Under the pieces are notes generated by a model, which saw nothing but the letters and a program-made list of their open reading frames with translations, was not told where the DNA came from and did no database searches. Source: Phorcus lineatus (Eukaryota; Mollusca; Gastropoda; Trochida; Trochidae). Taken from it: 64,000 bases of DNA. Position numbers and translations under genes: made by a program. The stretch covers positions 26,177,497 to 26,241,496 of the forward strand of contig OV121082.1 of the NCBI GenBank assembly GCA_921293015.1, given 5' to 3'. Of the stretch, positions 39,601 to 42,630 are shown piece after piece. The stretch's first letter is position 1; each line of letters opens with the position of its first letter.

Positions 39601-40252
39601 ATATAAGTGAAATAATTTTGAAAGCGACGTTAAACACCAACTCACCTCACCTCAGCTTTCGTACAAATATAGAGATACACAATACTAGTCTGTCATCCAG
39701 ACCATATGGCAAAATCTTAAAGGAGCCTTCTTAAGTCTAGAAAATGTTGGCAAGTCTAGTTGCCTCAGCCATAGGCCTGAAATTAAGAATTGTACAGGAC
39801 TCCTTTTTTATATTATTTCATTCCAAATATTGAAAAATACATTTTTAGTGAAACCTTTTTTTCAGGGACTATATGTTAGTCTAACAACATACAAGTATAG
39901 CATCATAAGTATCAGCATAGAGTTGATGTTGCCAACATATTAGAGTTGGAAATTGTCAGTTAATGACTTAACCCCATTACTGTGATTGACTTCTGTTTTG
40001 TTGTGTTGACAGCTGGCATCCATGGTGCTACAGAGGCAGCAGTCTCAGCCCCAGGACCCCTTCGCCTCCAACTGGCTGGAGCGGCTGCGACAGATCAAGC
40101 GCATCAGACAGAAAGCCTGGCAAGAGGAGAGTGGTGCCGGGGCAGCAGCAAGTGTGAGTGGGGGAGAGAGGGGAGTACAGAAGGAGCTAGATCATACCCC
40201 ACAAGGACTCAGGGGGCGCACACTCATAGAGGACTTCACAGATTATGTGTAA
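594..40252 (+). CDS. TSC2: TSC2 (tuberin), C-terminal ~1333 residues, 24 exons, gene span
   Basis: This span covers the coding exons of tuberin present in the window; the 5' part of the gene lies upstream. Tuberin forms a cytosolic/lysosomal complex with TSC1 and stimulates GTP hydrolysis by Rheb, switching off mTORC1. The joined exons read without a stop for 1333 codons, and every intron is GT-AG with compatible phase. Recognised pieces in order are the mid-protein tuberin domain (exons w1 to w12), a Ser/Thr-rich variable region (w14 to w18), the Rap/Rheb-GAP domain (w18 to w23) and a basic helix before the terminal EDFTDYV. Catalytic and phosphosite residues are kept, so the gene looks functional. 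Human tuberin has about 1807 residues, so roughly 550-600 are missing upstream. Introns are loaded with arrays and transposons. Exon edges were set by reading-frame continuity and resemblance to known tuberin. Confidence 0.97.
1128..1300. repeat. 22-bp tandem repeat, about 7 units
   Basis: The units are variants of AAGTACTCAACTTGTATATCT inside the w1-w2 intron, drifting at the right end. No coding potential is seen. Confidence 0.85.
1340..1660. repeat. Two degenerate ~176-bp tandem units of a dispersed repeat
   Basis: CAGTTTTTTATCAATC followed by GAAACTT occurs at about 1384 and 1559, with related sequence between. The style, a short block ending in a GAAACTTT-type motif, resembles the degenerate unit pair at about 31975-32480. 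Confidence 0.5.
1692..1753 (+). mobile_element. SINE 3'-end fragment
   Basis: The sequence TATAAGTGAAATACTC, then GAAAGC, GTTAAACCCC and a TCACCTC tail matches the 3' end of the SINE copies at 39470-39660 and 51555-51885. Only the tail region is present. Confidence 0.75.
1785..1815. repeat. TTTTAAC short tandem repeat
   Basis: Five consecutive TTTTAAC-like heptamers lie just upstream of the w2 acceptor, in the region where the polypyrimidine tract and branch point would be. Confidence 0.8.
1857..1938 (+). CDS. TSC2: TSC2 exon w2
   Basis: The 82-nt exon begins with the last base of the split Arg codon and encodes [17 protein letters not shown], the counterpart of the human ESRTAIRVKVLHVLS segment. 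Acceptor TTTCAG, donor GTAAGA; it ends in phase 0. Confidence 0.95.
1939..3196 (+). other. TSC2 intron w2-w3, no feature recognised
   Basis: AT-rich intron. Only a short ATCTT microsatellite near 2933-2955 was noticed. The 67-aa ORF at 2150-2353 has no recognisable content. Confidence 0.7.
3197..3352 (+). CDS. TSC2: TSC2 exon w3
   Basis: The 52-codon exon encodes [20 protein letters not shown] onward to a second helix with [10 protein letters not shown], aligning with the tuberin HEAT-like segment containing VVISQLSHI and LLDIIEKV. Acceptor GTCACAG, donor GTAGAC; phases 0/0. Confidence 0.95.
3473..3580 (+). CDS. TSC2: TSC2 exon w4
   Basis: The 36-codon exon encodes VMKKPL onward to [14 protein letters not shown], the counterpart of human EDVKTAVLGLLVILQ. 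Acceptor TTGTACAG, donor GTGAAA; phases 0/0. Confidence 0.95.
3581..5992 (+). other. TSC2 intron w4-w5
   Basis: This 2.4-kb intron is mostly filled by the 145-bp-repeat element at 4155-5833. Outside that element, 3581-4154 shows nothing recognisable. Confidence 0.9.
4155..5833 (+). mobile_element. Non-autonomous element with ~145-bp tandem repeats, copy 1
   Basis: The element opens with TTTTAGCTCATCAGGTCTG, has a short GTCC/ATCC array at about 4204-4253, then about ten ~145-bp units. Each unit contains GACCCCATGACCCCAAAT and TCTTCTCCAGTTCCAAA. It closes with GTCTGATGAGCTACAGAG and a T-rich run. The two ends are partly complementary (AGCTCATCAG versus CTGATGAGCT). A second copy lies at 32511-34029, and their last ~200 bp (5633-5832 and 33832-34028) are almost identical. 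No coding capacity; the ~65-residue ORFs on the minus strand are the repeat read in frame. The mechanism of spread is unknown. Confidence 0.85.
5993..6115 (+). CDS. TSC2: TSC2 exon w5
   Basis: The 41-codon exon encodes [19 protein letters not shown] and then [18 protein letters not shown], matching human [20 protein letters not shown] and SSIRLQAF. Acceptor TTGGCAG, donor GTAAGT; phases 0/0. Confidence 0.96.
6309..6554 (+). CDS. TSC2: TSC2 exon w6
   Basis: The 82-codon exon encodes [18 protein letters not shown], matching the human LLLLRADSLHRLGL segment, then PFSPYVTC and a linker ending ITCLQQ. Acceptor TTGGCAG, donor GTCAGT; phases 0/0. Confidence 0.97.
6663..6788 (+). CDS. TSC2: TSC2 exon w7, whose end seeds a minisatellite
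   Basis: The 42-codon exon encodes [15 protein letters not shown] and ends in [10 protein letters not shown], matching human ESDWKVLKLVLGRLP and DQLCSALCSM. Acceptor GCTGCAG, donor ATG|GTGAGT at 6789. Its last nine codons and the donor recur in the array that follows, so the native donor is only the first of about 25 similar sites. Confidence 0.95.
6789..7620 (+). repeat. 33-bp minisatellite copied from the w7 exon-intron junction, ~25 units
   Basis: The units read CTGTCAGTGTCTCTGTTCC, then ATGGTGACTGCACC. The native junction (CTGTCAGTGTCTCTGCTCC then ATGGTGAGT) is the first, slightly different unit. Each unit has a GT in a donor-like context (CATG|GTGACT or CATT|GTGACT). Because 33 is a multiple of three and no stop occurs, the w7 frame stays open to a stop near 7724. 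Long ORFs here on both strands are artefacts of the repeat. Confidence 0.95.
8074..8214 (+). CDS. TSC2: TSC2 exon w8
   Basis: The 47-codon exon encodes [19 protein letters not shown], then [20 protein letters not shown] and YLDRHGQ, aligning with human [21 protein letters not shown]. Acceptor ACATGCAG, donor GTGAAG; phases 0/0. Confidence 0.97.
8493..9275 (+). mobile_element. Truncated piggyBac-family end
   Basis: It begins at a TTAA (8489-8492) followed by CCCTCAAGTTGCTGAATA and runs colinear with the left end of the complete piggyBac element at 21578. Shared blocks include ATCCGACACTTTGAATGA, TTAGATTTCTACAA and GAAGATACATTATTCCT. Similarity fades near 9275 and no matching right terminus was found. 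The 154-aa ORF here has no recognised content. Confidence 0.8.
9553..9742 (+). CDS. TSC2: TSC2 exon w9
   Basis: The 190-nt exon encodes [19 protein letters not shown] and then [17 protein letters not shown], matching human REMVYCLEQGLIHRCASQC and HISATASMAVPLLEFLS. Acceptor GTTGCAG, donor TCTCCA|GTCAGT; it ends in phase 1 (A of AGC). Confidence 0.97.
9975..10072 (+). mobile_element. Two terminal fragments of the 145-bp-repeat element family
   Basis: GATGTGGTACAGAGCCCAAGG near 9979 and AATGAGCTGCAGAGCCAGT near 10049 both match the closing terminus of the 4155 and 32511 elements. They are short relics next to the start of the 42-bp array. Confidence 0.6.
10078..13485 (+). repeat. 3.4-kb array of a 42-bp unit (~80 copies), derived from a MITE terminus
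   Basis: The units are CATTCTCTCCCCACTGAGG, then TAGCTCCACCATTAATTCC and TATA, with many variants. The 42-bp period equals the first 42 bp of the MITE at 34705-35164, starting at its very tip. The array runs straight into MITE interior sequence (13486-13778), so it appears to be one terminal inverted repeat of an insertion amplified in place. ORFs on both strands are repeat artefacts. It fills most of the w9-w10 intron. Confidence 0.93.
13486..13778 (-). mobile_element. Interior and right terminus of an old MITE copy
   Basis: GCTGATTGCACAACTTACTC and GATTGCATTCAATCAGATT match, in reverse orientation, the interior of the MITE at 34705. The end (AGAATTTATGACAGTACTAC onward to GGAGAGAATG) matches its terminal repeat. 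Together with the array to the left it forms one element with a hugely expanded left end. Confidence 0.8.
13989..14082 (+). CDS. TSC2: TSC2 exon w10
   Basis: The 94-nt exon encodes [20 protein letters not shown] and [10 protein letters not shown], matching human LARLPHLYRNF and QYASVFAISLPYTNP. Acceptor TTTTCCAG; donor CTTCAA|GTAGGT, chosen because AA plus the next exon's A gives the conserved Lys. Confidence 0.97.
14279..14381 (+). CDS. TSC2: TSC2 exon w11
   Basis: The 103-nt exon encodes [20 protein letters not shown] and [14 protein letters not shown], nearly identical to human tuberin in this block. Acceptor CTCTGCAG, donor GTAGGT; ends in phase 0. Confidence 0.98.
14520..14650 (+). CDS. 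TSC2: TSC2 exon w12 with Akt-type site
   Basis: The 131-nt exon encodes [17 protein letters not shown] and later [14 protein letters not shown]. The RARSGS stretch has the R-x-R-x-x-S form of an Akt site. The candidate serine codon is 14625-14627, in the position of human Ser939 (RCRSIS). Acceptor ATGACAG, donor AG|GTAACC; ends in phase 2. Confidence 0.93.
15349..15498 (+). CDS. TSC2: TSC2 exon w13
   Basis: The 150-nt exon completes an Arg codon and encodes [13 protein letters not shown], then [20 protein letters not shown], matching human LELTETCLDMMARYVFSNF. Acceptor CACGCAG, donor GTAAGT; ends in phase 2. Confidence 0.97.
15499..16340 (+). other. TSC2 intron w13-w14 with a dispersed repeat at 15985-16150
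   Basis: The block at 15985-16150 contains TACAGTCTAGGTCCTCATTC, CAGCAAGTC and then TTTCATAGACTAAA. It shares these with 48845-48990 and with 55945-57250 (the latter interrupted by about 1.1 kb). The family is unnamed and probably LINE-related. Nothing else is seen in the intron. Confidence 0.6.
16341..16732 (+). CDS. TSC2: TSC2 exon w14
   Basis: The 392-nt exon encodes [20 protein letters not shown] and [11 protein letters not shown], matching human [20 protein letters not shown]. A low-complexity Ser/Arg-rich region follows ([18 protein letters not shown]). Acceptor TTTAACAG, donor CTTG|GTACGT; phase 1 exit. Confidence 0.95.
16844..17143 (+). CDS. TSC2: TSC2 exon w15, whose end seeds a minisatellite
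   Basis: The 300-nt exon encodes [20 protein letters not shown], matching human GWAEILVRRPTGNTSWLM, and ends in ESLYSKHFS before a phase-1 donor TCCG|GTCAGT. Acceptor ATTAAG. The exon tail (TACTCCAAACATTTCTCCG) plus donor recurs in the following array. The first donor was chosen because phase 1 joins w16 in frame. Confidence 0.93.
17144..18190 (+). repeat. 37-38-bp minisatellite copied from the w15 exon-intron junction, ~28 units
   Basis: The units read GTCAGTACATGCTCTCTCC, then ACTCCAAACACTTTACTG. The first units keep the exon-like AAACATTTCTCCG. Every unit carries a GTCAGT or GTCAGTT donor-like site. Unit lengths alternate between 37 and 38 bp (GTCAGTACATG and GTCAGTTACATG), so downstream donors would shift frame. 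Long ORFs across the array are artefacts of stop-free sequence in all + frames. Confidence 0.95.
18312..18382 (+). CDS. TSC2: TSC2 exon w16
   Basis: The 71-nt exon (2+69) encodes [20 protein letters not shown] and SSKQ in the variable Ser-rich linker. Recognition rests on phase, splice sites (GTGTTCAG, GTATTT) and position rather than conservation. Confidence 0.75.
18504..18893 (+). CDS. TSC2: TSC2 exon w17
   Basis: The 130-codon exon encodes [20 protein letters not shown] and further Ser/Thr-rich sequence ([19 protein letters not shown]) ending STLNLQ. This is the poorly conserved linker, comparable in place to the human region with SSSPELQ. Acceptor GTCCCAG, donor GTGATC; phases 0/0. Confidence 0.88.
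19016..19285 (+). CDS. TSC2: TSC2 exon w18, Akt-site context and start of the GAP region
   Basis: The 90-codon exon encodes [13 protein letters not shown], with the threonine codon at 19109-19111 aligning with human Thr1462 (RPRGYTIS). Position -3 is Arg and -5 is Lys, so the Akt motif is near-canonical. It continues [20 protein letters not shown] and ends VLLPQSQ, matching human [16 protein letters not shown] and ILLPNESQ. Acceptor TTTGCAG, donor CAG|GTATGG; phases 0/0. Confidence 0.97.
19286..20850 (+). repeat. 32-bp minisatellite copied from the w18 exon-intron junction, ~49 units
   Basis: The units read GTATAGTACCTGTCCTCC, then TACCTGATAGTGAG, or the GTGCACGTCCTCATGTCTG version. They mirror the native end GTCCTCCTGCCTCAAAGTCAG followed by GTATGGTTCC. 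Each unit thus carries a CAG|GTATAG or GAG|GTATAG donor-like site. Alternating A and B units give a 64-bp period for much of the array. A block at about 20103-20310 recurs at about 20423-20630, a 320-bp (ten-unit) duplication. Confidence 0.95.
21003..21089 (+). CDS. TSC2: TSC2 exon w19
   Basis: The 29-codon exon encodes [20 protein letters not shown] and AVLYVGPGQ, matching human [20 protein letters not shown] and YVGEGQ. Acceptor GCATATAG, donor GTAATA; phases 0/0. Confidence 0.97.
21090..21573 (+). other. TSC2 intron w19-w20, left unique part
   Basis: AT-rich intron sequence before the piggyBac insertion. No repeat or gene was recognised. Confidence 0.7.
21850..23130. repeat. Degenerate ~150-bp repeats, left flank of the piggyBac element
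   Basis: Successive units contain a TATGGAATT- or TACATGGAATTA-type motif, a TTTACGATGATAT-type motif, GTTCGGGAGATATGAACC and TACCCTCA. At least five units are visible. Related motifs recur on the far side of the transposase (26480-27520) in the same orientation. They may be transposase-binding or simply expanded sequence. Confidence 0.7.
23342..25336 (-). CDS. piggyBac-family transposase, intact, 664 aa
   Basis: This is a DDE/D cut-and-paste transposase of the piggyBac superfamily (DDE_Tnp_1_7 type), acting in the nucleus on its own TTAA-flanked ends. Residues 1-110 are acidic and low complexity, with an SDSDSDSD run near 40-55. The catalytic core spans about 140-510 with the three expected aspartates: D287 (ICVDEG), D366 (HVFMDNFYS) and D473 (GGVDRADQ). 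The C-terminus (about 584-645) is a Cys-rich zinc-binding domain with CVVC, CIEC and CAAPC pairs plus H639 and C644, as in other piggyBac proteins. The start is supported by an in-frame TGA two codons upstream. No frameshift or stop is present, so the protein could be active. It is antisense to TSC2. Confidence 0.95.
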   Translation of the reverse strand: MPKARRPRTRSWEGPSTSSDDDFINEVHADEASDMESTDESDSDSDSDSDSESDIDSDQEIRNIARDILAGTGETATAGTSTEEEFSGFDEQYNEMDTHFDDQDNFMDRWEEGPRQRGRVELHFTGATGLGRFIELPDNPQPVDFFGLFFHEDDYGSLAAETNRYFHQQVDDKVLKPCSRLRHWYDTNAEEMKVFIAMTIAMSLVVQRNFSEYWSTSDVTSTPFFSKCMPRDRFWLLLTYLHLNDNNLMPGRNTPHFSPMNKLGYLYQRIVHRFSRVYKPHQNICVDEGLVPWKGNLSFKVYNPDKPKKYGIKAYMLCDSTNGYVCKFKLYTGKTNEAVSVGGKTYDLVMDLVKEYAGKGYHVFMDNFYSSVALYINLWEMGTGATGTLRGNRKGIPEKLKKAQKNQKKGDMTIYHNQDLLVLRYEDRKSVLLMSTVEDAEIVETGKKNRVTGEANTRPRIVHEYNKYMGGVDRADQMLSYTPFKMKTLKWWKRVWFHVLNVAMLNSYIIYKEFSEDKPLKTSRQFRKDLVQHMITFAETEKVPSLRRRPRGRPSTSDDSVLRLHGRHFPSKIQPVGKKKNLTRMCVVCSKANRELRRREFEETNQPVRKKKRVGKESSFECIECNVALCAAPCFRIYHTSQDCTKAYISLMSEKENEGDNQED
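25500..25710. repeat. Degenerate GCCGGACA-type short repeats upstream of the transposase
   Basis: Variants of CCGGACATTTTCTAA and GGACAACTTTTCACAATCC recur several times just upstream of the transposase start on the minus strand, where its promoter would lie. Function unknown. Confidence 0.6.
26070..26345. repeat. ~83-bp tandem repeat, about 3-4 units, inside the piggyBac element
   Basis: The units share TGATGGCGGTGCCCG, CCCCGACATA, TGTGTCTCAACCAC and AACATTTTCGTTGGACA. They lie upstream of the transposase on the minus strand. A 70-aa ORF over them is a repeat artefact. Confidence 0.8.
26480..27520. repeat. Degenerate ~160-bp repeats, right flank of the piggyBac element
   Basis: Units contain GCGGCGCTTGTTGAGTC or GCGGCGCTTGCTG, then TTTATTT, a GCGCATGTACA-type motif and a TTCCTCTTTA-type block. 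They resemble the left-flank repeats. About six units are discernible. Confidence 0.65.
27997..29257 (+). other. TSC2 intron w19-w20, right unique part
   Basis: No recognisable feature. A 72-aa ORF at 28606-28824 has no motif I know and no splice context, and is left out as a gene. Confidence 0.6.
29258..29444 (+). CDS. TSC2: TSC2 exon w20 (Rap/Rheb-GAP domain)
   Basis: The 187-nt exon encodes [32 protein letters not shown] and [20 protein letters not shown], matching human [20 protein letters not shown] and VYLGGLDVCGEDGQFTYCW. Acceptor TGTGCAG. The donor CAGG|GTGAGT was chosen because the leftover G joins TT of the next exon to give Val. Confidence 0.98.
29553..29692 (+). CDS. TSC2: TSC2 exon w21 with the catalytic asparagine
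   Basis: The 140-nt exon encodes [14 protein letters not shown], then [20 protein letters not shown] and KMGTIK. The Asn of HIGND (codon 29630-29632) corresponds to the catalytic asparagine thumb (human Asn1643), and the Asn of YND to Asn1651. Both are kept, so Rheb-GAP activity is expected. Acceptor CTTTTCAG, donor AAG|GTGAGT; phase 0 exit. Confidence 0.98.
29693..30360 (+). repeat. 56-bp minisatellite starting at the w21 donor, ~12 units
   Basis: The units read GTCACCACAGCGGTCTGTTG, then ATGTGTTGTCTGGGCAAG and TTACTTAATTGTGTCATG. The first unit starts directly with the donor (GTGAGTCACCACAG). Unlike the arrays after w7, w15 and w18, clear exon sequence is not seen inside the units. Confidence 0.93.
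30655..30733 (+). CDS. TSC2: TSC2 exon w22
   Basis: The 79-nt exon encodes [20 protein letters not shown] and TLQTKD, matching human [20 protein letters not shown]. Acceptor TTGACAG, donor GACG|GTAGGT; phase 1 exit. Confidence 0.97.
30876..31215 (+). mobile_element. Decayed copy of the 145-bp-repeat element
   Basis: It has one degraded unit (TTCATCTTCTTTTTAGGACG, CTCTAGAGAGA, GAGTCCTTGGCTAATTGGGA) and a closing GATGTGCTACAGAGCAAGTG terminus, related to copies 1 and 2. Confidence 0.65.
31312..31344 (+). CDS. TSC2: Candidate 33-nt microexon in the GAP domain
   Basis: A TTTTTATTATAG acceptor and a GTATGA donor bound 33 nt that fit the phase-1 gap between w22 and w23 exactly (2+30+1). It would add [11 protein letters not shown] before DIADILG. 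No equivalent is known to me in human tuberin. It is a candidate alternative exon only. Confidence 0.35.
31735..31761 (+). CDS. TSC2: Candidate 27-nt microexon in the GAP domain
   Basis: A CTTTTCCAAAG acceptor and a GTAACA donor bound 27 nt that also fit phase 1 to phase 1 (2+24+1), encoding GLAVGEFIT before the Asp of w23. The acceptor is weak. It might be an alternative to the 31312 candidate. Confidence 0.25.
31975..32480. repeat. Two degenerate ~165-bp units of a dispersed repeat
   Basis: TCCTGAAACTATGCATATG near 32048 and TTCTGAAACTTTGCATGTG near 32210, each followed by a CCACC and TTTTGATAT block, mark two tandem units. A GTCTGTTTGTCCATTC block precedes them. Confidence 0.55.
32511..34029 (+). 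mobile_element. Non-autonomous element with ~145-bp tandem repeats, copy 2
   Basis: It has the same architecture as 4155-5833: opening TTTTAGCTAATCAGGTCTG, a GTCC/ATCC array at about 32546-32595, about nine 145-bp units and the closing GTCTGATGAGCTACAGAG. The last 200 bp differ from copy 1 at about one position by eye, while unit number and order differ, pointing to recent spread or gene conversion between introns of the same gene. Confidence 0.85.
34030..34695 (+). other. TSC2 intron w22-w23, unique stretch
   Basis: AT-rich sequence with no recognised repeat, RNA or coding signal. Confidence 0.6.
34696..35173. mobile_element. 460-bp MITE with long inverted ends and 9-bp target duplication
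   Basis: The element at 34705-35164 begins CATTCTCTCCCAACAGAGG and ends with the inverse. The inverted repeats extend about 85 bp, including GAAGGTTTCTTGTGC. AGTGAAAGT flanks it on both sides (34696-34704 and 35165-35173), a 9-bp target duplication compatible with Mutator-like transposition. There is no coding capacity. Its first 42 bp are the unit of the 10078-13485 array. Confidence 0.88.
35430..35715. repeat. 21-bp tandem repeat, ~14 units
   Basis: Units of GCTAGGGTCCACTGCTTCAGT with variants. Open frames on both strands (for example a heptad of STEAVDP type on the minus strand) result from the 21-bp period. Confidence 0.9.
35780..37020. mobile_element. 1.24-kb element with ~422-bp terminal inverted repeats
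   Basis: The left arm 35780-36202 and right arm 36599-37020 are inverted copies, with ATTGTAACATGACTTCG at the left tip and its complement at the right tip. They match closely along their length (for example GCGGCCGCCTTCTTTCGAAT). The ~400-bp centre contains a further ATTGTAACATGACC near 36294 but no coding sequence. No clear target duplication was found, so the superfamily is open. Such a foldback could form a long hairpin in TSC2 pre-mRNA. Confidence 0.9.
37190..38015. repeat. ~41-bp tandem repeat with higher-order structure, ~20 units
   Basis: The units read GTGTTACAAGTATGGTTATG, then TACAGAGATAAACATATCATT. Some carry an insertion containing GAGCTAGATGTAACAAG, which recurs every two to three units. 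ORFs over it are artefacts. Confidence 0.92.
38016..38934 (+). other. TSC2 intron w22-w23, 3' unique part
   Basis: Very AT-rich; nothing recognised. It ends in a strong GTTTTTCAG acceptor. Confidence 0.6.
38935..39026 (+). CDS. TSC2: TSC2 exon w23
   Basis: The 92-nt exon encodes [20 protein letters not shown] and [11 protein letters not shown], matching human [20 protein letters not shown]. Donor AAT|GTAAGT; phase 0 exit. It closes the GAP domain. Confidence 0.96.
39470..39660 (+). mobile_element. SINE copy (3' two-thirds)
   Basis: It contains CCGATGCTCGCAGGTTTCAC, TGCAATGCATAGCCACAA, CTGCAATAATACTAGCAGCC and GAAAGCGACGTTAAACACC, ending in the CTCACCTCACCTCA tail. It is the + orientation of the minus-strand copy at 51555-51885. 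Confidence 0.85.
40013..40252 (+). CDS. TSC2: TSC2 last exon w24 with stop codon
   Basis: The 80-codon exon (79 residues plus TAA) encodes [20 protein letters not shown], then [19 protein letters not shown] and a linker ending LIEDFTDYV and TAA at 40250-40252. It aligns with human WIARLRHIKRLRQRICEE, the calmodulin-binding-type basic helix, and with the C-terminal VEDFTEFV. Acceptor TTGACAG. Confidence 0.98.
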   Translation: MASMVLQRQQSQPQDPFASNWLERLRQIKRIRQKAWQEESGAGAAASVSGGERGVQKELDHTPQGLRGRTLIEDFTDYV

Positions 40253-40600
40253 ACATCCCCTCGTTGAATGATGAATGATGACTTGTGAACATCCGTCATG
40301 TCTCAACCTCAATTACCACTGTCTGTATAGCAGGTTATTCAAAATTATTCAATTCCAGCTTAATATGATCAGAACTTGTGTGTGAAAATTCATTTCAGCA
40401 AATGGTGGACTAAAATGCAGTCCATCATATGTACTTGTTTACATGTTATTGCTTTGACATAAAGTCCTGCCTCAAAACAAGATTGATATCATTCAGAAGA
40501 TTCTTTTTCAGAAGGGATCATCCTTGGGGTACTTATGCATAAAATCTGTTTATTTTTGCTATATGACAGGTTATGACTATATTTTAAATAAACAAGAACA
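40253..40600 (+). other. Candidate TSC2 3' UTR
   Basis: Sequence after the stop. From about 40497 it overlaps the left inverted repeat of the DIRS relic. The first clear AATAAA is at 40587-40592, inside that repeat; an earlier CATAAAG near 40459 is a weaker alternative. Confidence 0.5.
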
Positions 40601-42630
40601 CACATTAAAGATGTTTTCTCATATATCACCACCCTATTTTGGCCCGAAACCCTAGCATTTGCCATAGAACCAAGGGCAGGTAACTCCATTGGCACCACTT
40701 TTCATTCTGTCATTGAAGGGGAAAACGTTCTTTTGTTCACGAAGTATTTTGCTAAGTTTCTGAGTGTTCTAAAAAAACAAAAGAATATTGGAGATGTATG
40801 GTAACCTTTATTGCTAATCATAGTTAGAATAGGTTCGCATTTTCCGCATTCCATGGTGTTGTGACTTAGTTTTTTCCCAAGCTGTTCGAACCTAGCTCTA
40901 GTGCTACGTTCTTGCGCGGGAAAAAAAGACAAACATGGCGGATTCCTGGAGATTGTTTTTCTTGACTTGGTAGAAAATAGATATCTTTTGTATGGAATCA
41001 ACCTTTATTTGGCACTTGATATTTTTTTAAATAAGCATCTAATTACGTCGATGGCGATCGTTTTCACCTGGTTGTAAACTTGATGAAAATTTTTGTTTTG
41101 TCGTGGGCAAGTCATGTTGTTTACATGTTCTTTTTATTTCAGGCTGTGGTTGTAGTGCTTGCTTTATTGATGCTTCATACTATTTTTGCCACGGCTGCTT
41201 ATCATATAGTATTATATATATCTTAGGATTATATATTTACTTAGATTTGCACTGACACGTCCCGCCCCTTCCCCTTAGAGTTAGCAGCTCAACTATTCTT
41301 TTGTTTGGCTTACAGCCTTTCAAGAAGTGCGTTGACTGTGGTGCTTCCATCCCACATAATGATGGACACCCAAGCAGCTTGCCCTGTTTGGTCACGCTGG
41401 GTCACCTAGACTTTGACTGCTCAATCTGTCAAAGTCGACCCCCCCCTCTAAGAAAAGGGTTGGTAAGAAGAAGGCAGCTGTCTCCCCCCCCCCCCCGATC
41501 CCCTATGAGGAGAGATTCGGAGGTGGGGTGCCATCTGTCTTCCACTAGGGCCCATCCCATCACCATACCATTAATTCACTTAATAAGGGGCAAATGTAGG
41601 GCCTCATGGGGAAACTGATGTCCGGTAAACCAAAGAGCCGGGACTGTGGCGCTGCTGCGTCTAGAGCAGAGCCTCTGGCTCCTTCAAAGTAACGACAGGA
41701 GGTTAACAGGTTGTGGTTTCCCTAACTTCCTCCGTCGTTCTCCCGAGTAATTCCTCAGAAACCTCGTCCGTTCAGGACTCTGAGATGACGGGGGATTGCT
41801 CAGAAGAGGAGATGGAGGTCTGTGGGGGTTCGGAGCTTGATCCTACCACCCTACCGATTTGAATCAGGAGGCCACCAAGAAGATTTTGAACATTCTTATC
41901 AAGCTGGATTGGACAATAAACATGAAGAAATCAGACCTTACCCCCAGGCAGGGGGTTTGGTTCAACACAGAACTGGGCTCATTCTCACCACTCAACTCCT
42001 ATCGAATTACCGGCAATGTCCCCACGGCAGCTTCGGGAGCGAGGTCGACACAACCCCACAACCTTGATATGCGTCGCATCCTCAAATGTTATATCAAAAG
42101 AACAAAAAAAATCCAAAAGGATAAGCAGTTGTTCTGCTGTTATGGCAGATCCAGATCGGGACAACTTAGCTTAGTTAAAGAAAGTCCTTCTAGTTCCTTC
42201 TTCAAAAAAGGGAGGGGTTGACATTTTGCTCTTGACAATATTAAATAAGCGTTTTAGCCCTATTCATTAGTCCCAGGGTCAGCACTTCAACACTTCAAGA
42301 CCTACATCATGGCAAGTCACGTGACCAGGTGAGTGACCTGTTTTCCTTGATTAAGGGTTTTTATGATGCAGACAGAATTCCACTTCCAGAACCCTTCTCT
42401 GGGAGTCTGTTCTATGCAAAAGTACCCGAAGGAGGATCCCTTCTGAGATTTATAAGTGGTGATAATAGAGTTACCTGCCCTTGGTGCTAGGGTGGTGATA
42501 TATGAGAAAACACGTTTAAGTGTTTTTTTGTATATTTTTTATTTTATAGTCACAAACTGTCATATAGCAGAAACAAACAGATTTTATGCAATAGTACCCC
42601 AAGGAGGATCCTCTTCAAAGAATCTGAAAC
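40497..42630 (+). mobile_element. Decayed DIRS-type retroelement with inverted repeats
   Basis: The left arm (40497-40690) and right arm (42466-42630) are inverted copies sharing CAGATTTTATGCA, AGTACCCCAAGGA and ATATATGAGAAAACA. Between them are coding remnants on the + strand: a Gag-type zinc motif at 41310-41440 (KKCVDCGASIPHNDGH, then FDCSICQS) and a reverse-transcriptase fragment at about 41859-42000 (ILNILIKLDWTINMKKSDLT). A further partial terminus copy (CTATGCAAAAGTACCCGAAG) near 42412-42450 may be what is left of an internal complementary region. Most of the element, including the recombinase, is deleted. Confidence 0.75.
40587..40592 (+). terminator. Candidate polyadenylation signal AATAAA
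   Basis: AATAAA lies 335 bp after the TSC2 stop, within the transposon-derived inverted repeat. Its use is inferred from position only. Confidence 0.4.
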
